Shown: one piece after another, positions 1 to 8,793 of the stretch
Layout of the letters: each line of letters opens with the position of its first letter
Position numbering within the stretch: the first letter of the stretch is position 1
From: Microbacterium sp. cx-55
Lineage (GTDB): Bacteria; Actinomycetota; Actinomycetes; Actinomycetales; Microbacteriaceae
Length of the DNA: 64,000 bases
Assembly (NCBI RefSeq): GCF_021117345.1
Contig: NZ_CP088261.1
Coordinates: forward strand, 1,550,001-1,614,000
Direction of reading: 5' to 3'
Notes under the pieces: model-generated
The model's input: the letters and a program-made list of their open reading frames with translations, nothing else
Told to the model about the DNA's origin: nothing
Database searches by the model: none
Program-made: the position numbers and the translations under genes

Positions 1-769
1 GCCCGAGGGGCGGATGACGCTCGGGCAGCACCTGGTGGAGCTGCGGAAGCGGCTGATGATCTCCGCCCTCGCGATTGTTGTGGCAATGATCGCGGCGTTC
101 TTCCTCGCCGAGCAGGTCATCCAGCTCCTCTCGGTACCCATCGCCATGATCGCCGAGCAGCGTGGCACGGAGTTCGCGAAGCTGAACTTCACGTCCATCA
201 CGGCCGGGTTCGACCTTCGGTTGCGGATCGCGTTCGCGATCGGTCTCATCGCGTCGGCACCCGTCTGGATCTGGCAGATCTGGGCGTTCCTGATGCCCGG
301 GCTGACCCGTAAAGAAATCCGCTACACGGTCGGATTCCTGGCCGCGGCCATACCGCTGTTCTTCGCGGGAACCGCGGTGGGGTGGCTGGTCATGCCCCAC
401 ATCATCGAGCTCATGGCGCAGTTCGTGCCCGCGCAGGGCGCGCTGTTCTTCGACGCTCAGTACTACTACGACTTCATCCTCAAGCTGCTGCTCGTCGTCG
501 GTGTCGCGTTCGTACTCCCGGTCTTCCTCGTCGCGCTGAACTTCGCCGGGGTGATCTCGGGAATCGCGATCCTGAAGGGATGGCGCATCGCCGTTCTGGT
601 CTCGGTCATCTTCGCGGGCCTCGCCACCCCTGCCGCCGACATCTTCTCGATGCTGATGCTCGCGGGAATCCTGATCGTGCTCTACATCGCGGCCGCCGGG
701 ATCTCGCTACTCGTGGACCGGCGTCGCAACAAGCGCAACGAGACCCTTCTGGAGACGACGACGCCATGA
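1..769 (+). CDS. tatC: Sec-independent protein translocase TatC (5' end may lie outside the window)
   Basis: Core membrane subunit of the Tat system, which binds twin-arginine signal peptides and exports folded proteins across the cytoplasmic membrane. The protein opens with the family's cytoplasmic motif (LGQHLVELRKRL), followed by about six hydrophobic segments, the conserved F-x-PGL-x4-E region (FLMPGLTRKEIR) and a basic C-terminal tail. An ATG lies at position 14, but the frame is open back to the window edge and the residues before it (PEGRM) look like the linker seen before this motif in longer TatC proteins, so the true start may be upstream. Its stop overlaps the next gene's start by 4 bases (ATGA). 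A tatC-helY pair is also known from Mycobacterium, which supports both calls. Confidence 0.95.
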   Translation, partial: PEGRMTLGQHLVELRKRLMISALAIVVAMIAAFFLAEQVIQLLSVPIAMIAEQRGTEFAKLNFTSITAGFDLRLRIAFAIGLIASAPVWIWQIWAFLMPGLTRKEIRYTVGFLAAAIPLFFAGTAVGWLVMPHIIELMAQFVPAQGALFFDAQYYYDFILKLLLVVGVAFVLPVFLVALNFAGVISGIAILKGWRIAVLVSVIFAGLATPAADIFSMLMLAGILIVLYIAAAGISLLVDRRRNKRNETLLETTTP

Positions 770-3237
770 CCGAGCCGAGCCCGGCCGAACGATACGCCCG
801 CGCGACGAGCGCGCGACAGCATCCGGAGACGGCGGAGTTCGCGAGTCGGCAGGCCTTCACGCTCGATCCGTTCCAGATCGACGGATGCGAATCGCTCGAA
901 GAGGGGCGGAGCGTGCTGGTGGCCGCGCCGACCGGCGCGGGCAAGACCATCGTGGGGGAGTTCGCCATCCACCTCGCGATGAGCACGCCCCGCGACAAGG
1001 CGTTCTACACGACGCCCATGAAGGCGCTCTCGAACCAGAAGTTCCGCGAACTCGTCGAGGTGTACGGCGCCGAGAACGTCGGGCTGCTGACGGGTGACAC
1101 CAACATCAATGCCAACGCCCGGGTCGTCGTCATGACCACCGAGGTGCTGCGCAACATGCTGTACGCGTCGTCTTCGGCGCTCCGGGATCTGCGGTTCGTG
1201 GTGATGGACGAGGTGCACTACCTGGCCGACCGATTCCGCGGCGCCGTGTGGGAGGAAGTCATCATCCACCTCCCGCCGGAGGTGCGACTCGTGTCGTTGT
1301 CGGCGACGGTCTCGAACGCGGAGGAGTTCGGCGACTGGCTCGACACGGTGCGCGGCGAGACCGACATCATCGTCTCGGAGACCCGCCCGGTTCCCCTCGA
1401 GCAGCACGTGCTCGTGCGCGGAGATCTGCTCCCGCTCTTCGACGATCGTGCGGGGGTCGCGACGGCGCAGGTGAACCAGGAACTGCTGCGCATCCGCTCG
1501 GCGACGGGGCAGACCTACGAGCGCAACCGCAACGCGATGCAGAATCGGCGGGCGGACGGCCAGCACCGCCGCCCCCACAAGGGTGGGCAACGCGCCATCC
1601 GCCCCGCGAACTCGCGGCGGATGGAGCGGATCGACCGCCCGGAGGTGATCGAGCTGCTCGCTCGCGCCACCCTGCTCCCCGCGATCTTCTTCATCTTCAG
1701 TCGGGTGGGCTGCGACGCGGCCGTACAGCAGGTGCGGCGTTCGGGGGTGCGGCTGACCGACGCGGACGAGCGGCGTGCCATTCGCGAACTGGTCGAAGAG
1801 CGCACCCGCAATCTCGCCGAGGAAGACCTGGCCGTGCTGGGGTTCTGGGAGTGGCGCGAGAATCTCGAGCGGGGCGTGGCCTCCCATCACGCCGGCCTTC
1901 TTCCCGCCTTCAAGGAGATCGTCGAAGAACTCTTCCGGCGCAAGCTCGTCAAGGTCGTCTTCGCGACCGAGACCCTCGCGCTCGGCATCAACATGCCGGC
2001 GCGCACGGTCGTGCTCGAGAAGCTCGAGAAATTCAACGGCGAAGCGCGTGTTGCGATCACCTCGGGGGAGTACACGCAGCTCACCGGTCGCGCCGGGCGC
2101 CGAGGCATCGACGTCGAAGGTCACGCGGTCGTGCAATGGACCGAGGGGATGGACCCGCAGTCCGTCGCCGCGCTCGCCTCGCGGCGCACCTATCCGTTGA
2201 ACTCGAGTTTCCGGCCCACGTACAACATGGCCGTGAACCTGATCGATCAATTCGGCCGCCCCGCGGCGCGCGACATCCTCGAGTCGTCGTTCGCGCAGTT
2301 CCAGGCCGACCGCGCGGTGGTCGGCCTCGCTCGCGAGGTGCGTGCGGCTGAGGAGTCGCTGCGCGGGTACGCCGAGGCCATCGCCTGCGACCGCGGAGAC
2401 TTCGCGGAGTACGCCGCCATCCGGGTCGCTCTGGGCGAGGTCGAGAACCTCAATCGGAAGGACGCCACCGCGTCGCGCGCGACGAGAGATGCCCGTCAGC
2501 AGGAACGCGAGTCGCTGCGCAAGCGCATGCAGCGGCATCCGTGTCATTCCTGCCCCGAGCGCGAACAGCACTCGCGGTGGGCCGAGCGTCACCGTAAGCT
2601 CGCGCGACAGGTCGACCGGATGCGGTCGCAGATCGAGGCGCGCACCGGAACCGTCGCGCGCGTCTTCGACCGCGTCGTGGAGGTCTTGACCGCGCTCGAC
2701 TACGTGCGGGTCGAGTTCGACGGCAGCGCGACCCTCACGGCGGCCGGCCGGACGATGCGTCGCATCTACGGAGAGCGCGACCTGCTCGTCGCCGAGTCGA
2801 TCCGCACCGGGATCTGGGACTCGCTCGACGCGCCCTCGCTCGCGGCGCTCGTGTGCGCGCTCGTGTACGAACCCCGGCGCGACGAGGCCGGCCCCGGCGA
2901 GCGGGGTCTGCCGCGGGGCCGGTTCCGTGATGCGTTGACCGCGACGGAGTCGCTGTGGCAGCAACTCGACGACCTGGAGCAGGACCATCGGCTGCCCGGC
3001 TCCGAGCCGCCCGCGAGCGGGCTCTCGCAGGCGATGTACTCCTGGGCGCGCGGTGCGCTGCTCGACCGCGTCCTGAGCGAGGCGGACATGGCCGCGGGAG
3101 ACTTCGTGCGGTGGGTGAAGCAGACGATCGACCTGCTCGACCAGCTGTCTCTCGTCGCCGACGCCCCGCTCGCCTCGACGGCGCGAACGGCGCTGGATGC
3201 GGTGCGGCGCGGAATCGTCACCTACGTCGCGGGCTGA
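766..3237 (+). CDS. helY: Ski2/Mtr4-like DEAD/DEAH-box RNA helicase (HelY-like)
   Basis: Superfamily 2 ATP-dependent helicase of 823 residues, probably acting in RNA metabolism. Visible motifs are Walker A APTGAGKT (residues 54-61), motif II DEVH (148-151), SAT just after it, a second RecA domain with the HHAGLLP and ETLALGIN-type motifs, and QLTGRAGRRG near residue 438. A four-cysteine CHSCPE region and coiled stretches follow, then an alpha-helical C-terminal domain as in Ski2-like proteins. The start is the ATG overlapping the tatC stop. The frame stays open upstream to 382, but that part only shadows tatC. Mycobacterial HelY is somewhat longer (about 900 residues, from memory). Confidence 0.92.
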   Translation: MTEPSPAERYARATSARQHPETAEFASRQAFTLDPFQIDGCESLEEGRSVLVAAPTGAGKTIVGEFAIHLAMSTPRDKAFYTTPMKALSNQKFRELVEVYGAENVGLLTGDTNINANARVVVMTTEVLRNMLYASSSALRDLRFVVMDEVHYLADRFRGAVWEEVIIHLPPEVRLVSLSATVSNAEEFGDWLDTVRGETDIIVSETRPVPLEQHVLVRGDLLPLFDDRAGVATAQVNQELLRIRSATGQTYERNRNAMQNRRADGQHRRPHKGGQRAIRPANSRRMERIDRPEVIELLARATLLPAIFFIFSRVGCDAAVQQVRRSGVRLTDADERRAIRELVEERTRNLAEEDLAVLGFWEWRENLERGVASHHAGLLPAFKEIVEELFRRKLVKVVFATETLALGINMPARTVVLEKLEKFNGEARVAITSGEYTQLTGRAGRRGIDVEGHAVVQWTEGMDPQSVAALASRRTYPLNSSFRPTYNMAVNLIDQFGRPAARDILESSFAQFQADRAVVGLAREVRAAEESLRGYAEAIACDRGDFAEYAAIRVALGEVENLNRKDATASRATRDARQQERESLRKRMQRHPCHSCPEREQHSRWAERHRKLARQVDRMRSQIEARTGTVARVFDRVVEVLTALDYVRVEFDGSATLTAAGRTMRRIYGERDLLVAESIRTGIWDSLDAPSLAALVCALVYEPRRDEAGPGERGLPRGRFRDALTATESLWQQLDDLEQDHRLPGSEPPASGLSQAMYSWARGALLDRVLSEADMAAGDFVRWVKQTIDLLDQLSLVADAPLASTARTALDAVRRGIVTYVAG

Positions 3238-3286
3238 ACGCACGGGGCGATGTCGACGCACGGCGTCCTCACGGCCAGCCCGGCTC

Positions 3287-3298
3287 TAGGCTGATCTA
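3287..3298 (+). promoter_or_regulatory. Predicted leaderless promoter (-10 box) of lnt
   Basis: TAGGCT at 3287-3292 ends 6 bases before the ATG of lnt. This TAnnnT spacing puts the transcription start at or next to the A of the ATG, and there is no Shine-Dalgarno sequence between. It is one of a recurring class in this window. Confidence 0.6.
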
Positions 3299-4843
3299 AT
3301 GACCCGAGAACGGCCGCTGCTCCCGTTGTGGGCCGCGGCTCCGACGGCCGTCGGAGCGGGACTGCTTCTCACCTTGGCGTTCCCCGCGGTGAGCTGGTGG
3401 CCGGTCGTTTTCGTCGCGATCCCGCTCGCGCTGCTGCCGTTGATCGGACGCCGGGCCTGGGCGGCTCTCCTGATCGGCACCCTCTTCGGGGCGGCGTTCT
3501 TCCTGGTCAACGTCTCGTTCACGGCGCGGTACCTCGGGCCCATTCCGTGGCTCGCGTTGTCGCTTCTCGAGGCCGCACTGACCGGCGTCGGCGCGGTTCT
3601 GATCACCTGGGCCTACCGCTGGGTTCCGCGCGTGCTCCGCGGCGACATCGCCCGAGTGACGGCCCTGCCGGCACTCGTGGCGGGTCTGTGGACGCTGCGG
3701 GAGCAGTGGCTCGGGTCCTGGCCGTACGGCGGTTTCCCCTGGGGACGGATCGGCGTGACGCAGGCATCCGGCCCCCTGGCCGAGGTCGCATCGTGGGTCG
3801 GCATGTCGGGTCTGACCTTCCTCATCGTCTTCGTGTGCGCCGCGGCGGTCGAGTACGTCCGCATCCGACGCCTGCGTGACGTGCGACTCGTGCTCCCGGC
3901 CGCGGTCGTCGCCGTGGCACTCGTCGCGGTTCCCGCCTTTCCGACCACGGATGCGGGGAGCATGCGGGTCGGGTCCGTACAGGGAAACGGCCCCGCGGGG
4001 TACTTCGACCGGCGGAGCGCCGGAGACATCCTGGCCTCCCAGCTCTCGGCGACCGCGCCGATCGTGGACGAGCAGATGGACGTCCTCGTCTGGCCCGAGG
4101 GCGGAATCGATTCCGATCCCACGAACAATGCCGCAACGGCCGCGACGCTCGATGCCCTCGCCGAGCGCGTGGACGCACCGCTGATCGTCAATGCGGCCAC
4201 TGCCCGCGGCGACGAGTACTTCAACACGTCCATGCTCTGGCAGGCCGGCGACGGTGCCGTGCAGACCTACGACAAGATCCACCCGGTACCCTTCGGCGAA
4301 TACGTGCCCGACCGCCCGTTCTTCGAGGCCCTCGCGCCCGACCTGATCGGTCTCATCCAGCGCGAATACACCCCGGGCACCTCCGAGCCGGTGTTCGATC
4401 TCGGCGACGCAATGGTCGGGCTCGCGATCTGCTTCGACGTCATCTACGACGACGTGATCTGGGCGGCGATGAACGGCGGCGCCGAGGTGTTCATGTTCCA
4501 GACGAACAACGCCGACTTCCGCGGCACGGATGAGAACCTGCAGCAACTGGCGTTCGCCCGCATGCGCGCCATCGAAACGGGCCGCTCGGTCGTCAACATC
4601 TCGACGGTCGGCACGAGTCAGGTGATTGCACCCGACGGATCCGTCATCGAGGGGCTCTCGGCCGATGAGGCGGGGGCGATGCTCACCGACGTCCCGCTCC
4701 GGACCGGCCTGACCCCGGCCGTTGTTCTGGGGCCGTGGGTGCACGGAGTGCTGGCCGGGGGGAGTGCCCTCGGGCTGATCCTTGCGGGCGTCATCGCCGC
4801 CGTCATCCGGCGCCGGGCACGCGAAACGGCGCCGTCCCTCTAG
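3299..4843 (+). CDS. lnt: Apolipoprotein N-acyltransferase
   Basis: Integral membrane enzyme that transfers an acyl chain from phospholipid to the free amino group of the lipidated N-terminal cysteine of lipoproteins, the last maturation step after Lgt and signal peptidase II. The N-terminal half has several membrane helices and the C-terminal half is a nitrilase-like domain. The expected catalytic triad is in place: Glu267 in WPEGG, Lys326 in DKIHPVPFGEY and Cys378 in ICFDVIYDD. A final membrane helix precedes the basic C-terminus. Length (514 residues) fits stand-alone Lnt, with no Ppm1 (dolichol-phosphate mannose synthase) domain fused as in Mycobacterium tuberculosis. It converges on rbpA. 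The lipoprotein at 18559-19566 and lgt at 43856 belong to the same pathway. Confidence 0.95.
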   Translation: MTRERPLLPLWAAAPTAVGAGLLLTLAFPAVSWWPVVFVAIPLALLPLIGRRAWAALLIGTLFGAAFFLVNVSFTARYLGPIPWLALSLLEAALTGVGAVLITWAYRWVPRVLRGDIARVTALPALVAGLWTLREQWLGSWPYGGFPWGRIGVTQASGPLAEVASWVGMSGLTFLIVFVCAAAVEYVRIRRLRDVRLVLPAAVVAVALVAVPAFPTTDAGSMRVGSVQGNGPAGYFDRRSAGDILASQLSATAPIVDEQMDVLVWPEGGIDSDPTNNAATAATLDALAERVDAPLIVNAATARGDEYFNTSMLWQAGDGAVQTYDKIHPVPFGEYVPDRPFFEALAPDLIGLIQREYTPGTSEPVFDLGDAMVGLAICFDVIYDDVIWAAMNGGAEVFMFQTNNADFRGTDENLQQLAFARMRAIETGRSVVNISTVGTSQVIAPDGSVIEGLSADEAGAMLTDVPLRTGLTPAVVLGPWVHGVLAGGSALGLILAGVIAAVIRRRARETAPSL

Positions 4844-4858
4844 AGGGGACGACGCCGT
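4826..4858. terminator. Bidirectional terminator between lnt and rbpA
   Basis: Imperfect inverted repeat of 33 bases (acggcg...cgccgt outside, cgtccctc...gaggggacg inside) that includes the lnt stop codon. It lies between convergent genes and has no U-tract, which is usual for high-GC actinobacteria. Confidence 0.7.
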
Positions 4859-4871
4859 GCGTTGCCAGTGG

Positions 4872-5249
4872 TCAGGCGGTCTTCTTGTTCACGTCCTCGC
4901 CGGCGCCGCGGCGCGAGCGGATGAATGCGAGACGCTCTTCAAGAAGCTCTTCGAGCTCGGGAATGCTCCGGCGTTCGAGCAGCATGTCCCAGTGCGTGCG
5001 GGCGGCCTTCTGGTCGCCCCGGTCGACCGTGACGGTAGTGCCGTCGACGCTCAGGACTGCTTCGCCACCGCACGTCCGGCACTCCCAGGTCTGGGGTGCA
5101 TCGGCGTCAGCGGCGAAGTTCAGTGTGGTTTCCTTGCCGCACGTGCTGCACACGTAGGTGTGCTGTGTGCGCTCATGGAAAACGACGCCCTCTTCGCTCT
5201 GTAAGCTCTGGGCGCCGAGTCGAATGCCGCGGAGACTGCGGTCTGCCAT
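4872..5249 (-). CDS. rbpA: RNA polymerase-binding protein RbpA
   Basis: Small transcription factor (125 residues) specific to actinobacteria that binds RNA polymerase and group 1/2 sigma factors and stabilises the open promoter complex. It begins MADRSLRGIRLGAQS, followed by the RbpA core domain with paired cysteine motifs (CSTC and CRTC) that can bind zinc, then the basic linker and the sigma-interaction helix near the C-terminus (HWDMLLERRSIPELEELL). The ATG start is supported by length and by the conserved N-terminus. Its neighbour lnt is also next to rbpA in Mycobacterium (as ppm1/lnt). In Streptomyces rbpA is controlled by sigma-R. I could not confirm such a promoter here, but a palindrome lies about 41 bases upstream. 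Confidence 0.97.
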   Translation of the reverse strand: MADRSLRGIRLGAQSLQSEEGVVFHERTQHTYVCSTCGKETTLNFAADADAPQTWECRTCGGEAVLSVDGTTVTVDRGDQKAARTHWDMLLERRSIPELEELLEERLAFIRSRRGAGEDVNKKTA

Positions 5250-5289
5250 TGTGTGGTCCTCTCGTCGCGTATCTTTCCGGTATAACGTG

Positions 5290-5312
5290 TTCGGATGGGA
5301 GGATCATCCGAA
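5290..5312. promoter_or_regulatory. Perfect 8-bp inverted repeat upstream of rbpA
   Basis: TTCGGATG at 5290-5297 and CATCCGAA at 5305-5312 form a perfect inverted repeat with a 7-base spacer, in the 164-bp gap between the glycerophosphodiesterase gene and rbpA. It could be an operator for rbpA or a weak terminator for the upstream gene. A smaller CCTGG/CCAGG repeat lies at 5322-5340. Confidence 0.4.
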
Positions 5313-5413
5313 GCACCTATGCCTGGTCTGAACTCCCAGGTGATGCACAGCCGCGAATGCGCTGCGACATGGTTAGGTGCACCCGCTATTCCGACGGACG
5401 TCTGACCTCCTCC

Positions 5414-6196
5414 TCAGGTATGCGGGGGAGCGAGAGCCTCCAGCGCGATGTCGGCGTGATCCGTGACGATGCCGTCGACGCCGAGAGCCCGGAGGCGGCG
5501 CATCTGCGCCACATCGTTCACGGTCCAGACGTGCACTTCGACTCCGGAGCGATGCGCCGCACCGATCAGGCGCTTCGTCAGCACGCGCACCGGGCCGCGC
5601 CGCTCGGGGATCTGCAGAGCGTCCAGGCCGGCAAGCGCCGCGCTCGTCAGTCGCGCCGATCCCGTGGCGACGGCAGCGAGCACTCGAGCGAGCCGGGCGC
5701 TGCCGGCCGATGTGGCGGGGATCAGGGCGGGGCGCGTCGCGCGTGCGGTGGCGAGGGCGGCCTCGCGCCGGGCATCCGAGAAGCTCGTGAGCAGCACCCG
5801 CTCGGCGTGGTCCGCGACGATCTCGCCGGCGGGCTCCGCCGCCGCGGCGACCTTCACATCGATGTTGAACCGAAGGTCGGGAAAAGCGGTGAGCGCCTGA
5901 GCGAGGGTGATCAGACCTCCGCGCGGGGCCATCAGGTCTTCGAGCTCGTGCAGCGACACGTGCGCGAGGCGTCTCGGGTCGCCGGTCACCCGCCGAAGGT
6001 CTTCATCGTGGAACAGCACGACGACGCCATCGGCGGTGAGGTGGCAGTCCGACTCGACGTACACGGCTCCGGCCGCGTGAGCGGCGGCAACGGCGGCGAA
6101 GGAGTTCTCGGCGACATCCTTCTCCCCGTCCGGAACGAGACCGCGGTGAGCGAGAACGCGCGGCACATCGGTGCCGATGAAGTAGGGGTGTGTCAC
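5414..6196 (-). CDS. Glycerophosphodiester phosphodiesterase family protein
   Basis: Predicted to hydrolyse glycerophosphodiesters to glycerol 3-phosphate and an alcohol (GDPD TIM-barrel family). Counting from the start chosen here, the conserved residues are His17 (AHRG), Glu30-Asn31 (EN), Glu48 and Asp50 (ESD) and His63-Asp64 (FHDED), which match the metal-binding and catalytic positions of the family. No signal peptide is evident, so it is probably cytoplasmic. I chose the GTG at 6196 because GGAGG sits 5 bases upstream. An in-frame GTG at 6208 would place that ribosome-binding site inside the gene. Length (260 residues) is normal. rbpA lies downstream on the same strand after a 164-bp gap. 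Confidence 0.88.
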   Translation of the reverse strand: MTHPYFIGTDVPRVLAHRGLVPDGEKDVAENSFAAVAAAHAAGAVYVESDCHLTADGVVVLFHDEDLRRVTGDPRRLAHVSLHELEDLMAPRGGLITLAQALTAFPDLRFNIDVKVAAAAEPAGEIVADHAERVLLTSFSDARREAALATARATRPALIPATSAGSARLARVLAAVATGSARLTSAALAGLDALQIPERRGPVRVLTKRLIGAAHRSGVEVHVWTVNDVAQMRRLRALGVDGIVTDHADIALEALAPPHT

Positions 6197-6312
6197 GGGA
6201 ACCTCCACGCGCCACGGTACCCGCCGTGACGAGGACGGCGCCGTTGGTAGGGTCGAAGCGGTCGTCGCGATTCGTCGCGCGGCGCATCCGCATCCGAGAT
6301 CCTGGAGTTCCC

Positions 6313-7083
6313 GTGTCCCACCTCACCCCCCTCGAACCCGGCACGCTGACGGGTAAGACCGCGCTGGTCACCGGCTCCTCCCGAGGGATCGGTGCCGACA
6401 CGGTGCGGTACTTCGCACAGGCCGGCGCGAACGTGGTCATCAACTTCCGGAACAAGGCGCCGCGGGCCGAGAAGCTCGCCACCGAGCTCCGCGGTCTCGG
6501 CGTCGAGGCGCTCGTCGTCGGCGCGGACCTCACCGATCCCGAGTCGGTGCGCGCCATGATGGCCGAGGTGGAACGCACCTTCGGCTCGCTCGACATCCTC
6601 GTGCTGAACGCATCCGGAGGCATGGAGAGCGGGATGGCGGAGGACTACGCGCTGCAACTCAACCGAGATGCGCAGGTCGACGTGCTCGAGAGCGCGCTGC
6701 CCCTGCTCGGCAGCGGCGCACGCGTCGTCTTCGTCACGAGCCACCAGGCCCACTTCATCCGTACGACGCAGACCATGCCCGAGTACGAGCCCGTGGCCCG
6801 CTCCAAGCGCGCGGGCGAAGACGCTCTGCGCGAGCGGATCCCCGCGCTGTCCGACCGCGGTGTCGAGTTCGTCGTCGTCTCCGGCGACATGATCGAGGGC
6901 ACCATTACGGCGACTCTGCTCGAACGCGCCAACCCGGGCGCGATCGCCGCACGCCGGGGCGACGCCGGCAAGCTCTACAACGTCGCGGAGTTCGCCGCGG
7001 AGGTCGCTCGCGCCGCCGCGGACCCGATCCCCGCCGACAACACCCGCCTCGTCGGCGACACGTCGTCGTTCGACGCTGCGTAG
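6313..7083 (+). CDS. SDR family oxidoreductase with atypical active site
   Basis: Short-chain dehydrogenase fold (256 residues) with a clear nucleotide-binding motif TGSSRGIG (residues 20-27), a D-L-T cofactor-loop segment and a LNAS variant of the NNAG motif (98-101). The active-site lysine is recognisable (Lys165 in VARSKRAGED), but the tyrosine expected four residues before it is Val161. The nearest tyrosine is Tyr158. Ser143 is in place. The substrate is unknown and catalysis may differ from standard SDRs. The GTG start at 6313 has GGAG 5 bases upstream. The gene is monocistronic, diverges from the phosphodiesterase and is closed by a very strong hairpin. Confidence 0.85.
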   Translation: MSHLTPLEPGTLTGKTALVTGSSRGIGADTVRYFAQAGANVVINFRNKAPRAEKLATELRGLGVEALVVGADLTDPESVRAMMAEVERTFGSLDILVLNASGGMESGMAEDYALQLNRDAQVDVLESALPLLGSGARVVFVTSHQAHFIRTTQTMPEYEPVARSKRAGEDALRERIPALSDRGVEFVVVSGDMIEGTITATLLERANPGAIAARRGDAGKLYNVAEFAAEVARAAADPIPADNTRLVGDTSSFDAA

Positions 7084-7085
7084 CC

Positions 7086-7136
7086 CGCACGAAGAAGCGC
7101 CCGCCACCGTTCGGTGTGCGGGCGCTTCTTCGTGCG
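7086..7136. terminator. Strong bidirectional terminator hairpin
   Basis: A perfect 19-bp stem (7086-7104 with 7118-7136) whose loop can add four more pairs (cacc/ggtg). It lies between the convergent SDR and HdeD-like genes, 2 bases after the SDR stop codon. Confidence 0.85.
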
Positions 7137-7148
7137 CGGGACGAACCC

Positions 7149-7700
7149 TTAGACGCTCTTGCCGAACGTGAACGCGCGGATGATCTGCAGGATGCCGAGC
7201 AGCACGAGCGACACCCCGACGAACAGCCAGAGCAGCGCGACGTAGAGCGGGGAGAACAGCAGGGTCACACCGGCGAGGAGGCTGACGATCGCGAAGAAGA
7301 CCGTCCAGCCGCGCGAGCCGGCAGATCCCAGGGTCGTGAGCGCGACGACGCCCTCGACGATCCACGTCACTCCCACGAACACGCCGACGAAGATCGCGAG
7401 GAAGACCGTCGTGTCGCCGAGGTTGGCGAGCGCGATCACGCCCGCGACGACGAACAGAACCCCGAGCACGATGTGGCCGACGCGCGCCCACCCGCTGAGG
7501 GTCTTCGAGAAGACCCCGATGCCGGCGTAGACGAGCCCGGTGACGATCGCGTACACGGCGATGATCGCGGTGCCGACAGCGGCCGTCTTCAGCGGCCAGA
7601 CGAGGATGAGGATGCCGACGATGAGCGCGACAGCGCCACCGATGCCGAGCGCCGTGCGGATGCCGCCGACCACGCTCTTCTCTGCGGAAGCAGTAGTCAT
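7149..7700 (-). CDS. HdeD family (DUF308) membrane protein
   Basis: Small polytopic membrane protein of 183 residues with about six hydrophobic helices arranged as repeated DUF308 units (for example ALIVGILILVWP and LGVLFVVAGVIALAN). This is the family of E. coli HdeD, linked to acid resistance, but the molecular function is unknown. The ATG at 7700 was chosen because hydrophobic, family-like sequence starts right after it. Upstream is a leader of about 55 bases with a possible -10 box TATGGT at 7744-7749 and an AAGGG-type ribosome-binding site. The gene is monocistronic, and its 3' end faces the hairpin at 7086-7136. Confidence 0.85.
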   Translation of the reverse strand: MTTASAEKSVVGGIRTALGIGGAVALIVGILILVWPLKTAAVGTAIIAVYAIVTGLVYAGIGVFSKTLSGWARVGHIVLGVLFVVAGVIALANLGDTTVFLAIFVGVFVGVTWIVEGVVALTTLGSAGSRGWTVFFAIVSLLAGVTLLFSPLYVALLWLFVGVSLVLLGILQIIRAFTFGKSV

Positions 7701-7810
7701 GGAGTGCCCTTTCTGAAAGAAGCCTGTGAACTCACTTGTCACCATAGCGTGAGGACGGACGCCTGGTGAGGTCCGGGCCGAGCGGGCGACATTGGACGTC
7801 TTGTGCAGGC

Positions 7811-8728
7811 TCACTGGAAGAGCAGCACCGCGGCGATCAGGACGGGGACGCAGCCGATCGTGGTGAGCAGGATCGTGTCGCGGCTGACGGTCTCGCCCAC
7901 ACCGTAGCGCTGGGCGTAGTTGAAGACGTTCTGCGCGGTGGGGAGAGCGGCGAGAACGACGACGACGAGCGTGTCGGCGGCGCTCAGCCCGAACATCGTG
8001 GCCACACCCCACGCGATCACGGGCATCACGATCAGCTTCAGTGCACTCGCGACGACGACCTCGGCGCGATGCCCGGCGGCCCCCAGCACGCGTTGCCCGT
8101 GCAGCGAGATGCCGTAGGAGATGAGGAGCACGGGCACGCAGGCGTTCGCGATCAGGAGCGAGGGCTCCAGGATCACCGGCGGAAGATCGATGTCGAAGAC
8201 CGAGACCAGGGTGCCGAGAACCGACCCGACGACGATGGGATTCGTAACGGTGCGGGTGAGGATTCGGCCGAACGACCGCTCGCCGCTCGTCGTCGCGTCG
8301 AGGATGCCGAGCGTCAGGGGAGTGAAGAGCAGAAGCTGCATCAGGATCACGGGCGCCGGGAAGGCGGCGCTCCCCAGCAGGTACAGCGAGAGCGGAATGC
8401 CGATGTTGTTGGAGTTGACCTGACCGGCCGAGAGCGCGCTGATGACGGTCTCCGGGATCGAGCGTCGCCACACGAGGCGGGCGAGAAGGCCCTGCACTGC
8501 GATGACGACGACCGCCGCGATCGCCGACACCGGCAGTAATGCGGAGAACAGCGAGTGCACATCGGCCTGTGCCAGGACGGTGAACAGGAGGAACGGCGAG
8601 AGGACGTAGAAGGTCAGTCGGCTCAGGACGTGGCGGGCGTGCGGTCCGAGCAGATCGATTCGGCCGAGGATGTAGCCGACCACGATGGCCAGGCCCACCA
8701 CCACGAATCCCGTCAGTACGTCCAGCAT
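7811..8728 (-). CDS. AEC family transporter (auxin efflux carrier type)
   Basis: Membrane transporter of 305 residues with about ten hydrophobic helices in two five-helix halves, as in the AEC family, whose bacterial members export or import small organic acids such as malate or malonate. Supporting motifs are the polar GQVNSNNIGIPLSLYLLG region in the first half and the LPTAQNVFNYAQRY region in the second, both at the unwound helix positions of the family. The substrate cannot be told from sequence. It starts with ATG at 8728 and stands alone between the HdeD-like gene and dps, all on the minus strand. Confidence 0.88.
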   Translation of the reverse strand: MLDVLTGFVVVGLAIVVGYILGRIDLLGPHARHVLSRLTFYVLSPFLLFTVLAQADVHSLFSALLPVSAIAAVVVIAVQGLLARLVWRRSIPETVISALSAGQVNSNNIGIPLSLYLLGSAAFPAPVILMQLLLFTPLTLGILDATTSGERSFGRILTRTVTNPIVVGSVLGTLVSVFDIDLPPVILEPSLLIANACVPVLLISYGISLHGQRVLGAAGHRAEVVVASALKLIVMPVIAWGVATMFGLSAADTLVVVVLAALPTAQNVFNYAQRYGVGETVSRDTILLTTIGCVPVLIAAVLLFQ

Positions 8729-8745
8729 CCGTCCAGCGTAGAACG

Positions 8746-8786
8746 CGACGAAGCGCCGCCCTCACCGAGAGGACGGCGCTTCGTCG
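8746..8786 (-). terminator. Terminator downstream of dps
   Basis: Perfect 13-bp stem CGACGAAGCGCCG (8746-8758) with CGGCGCTTCGTCG (8774-8786), just after the dps stop codon on the minus strand and just before the AEC transporter start. Confidence 0.75.
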
Positions 8787-8793
8787 AGGCTGA

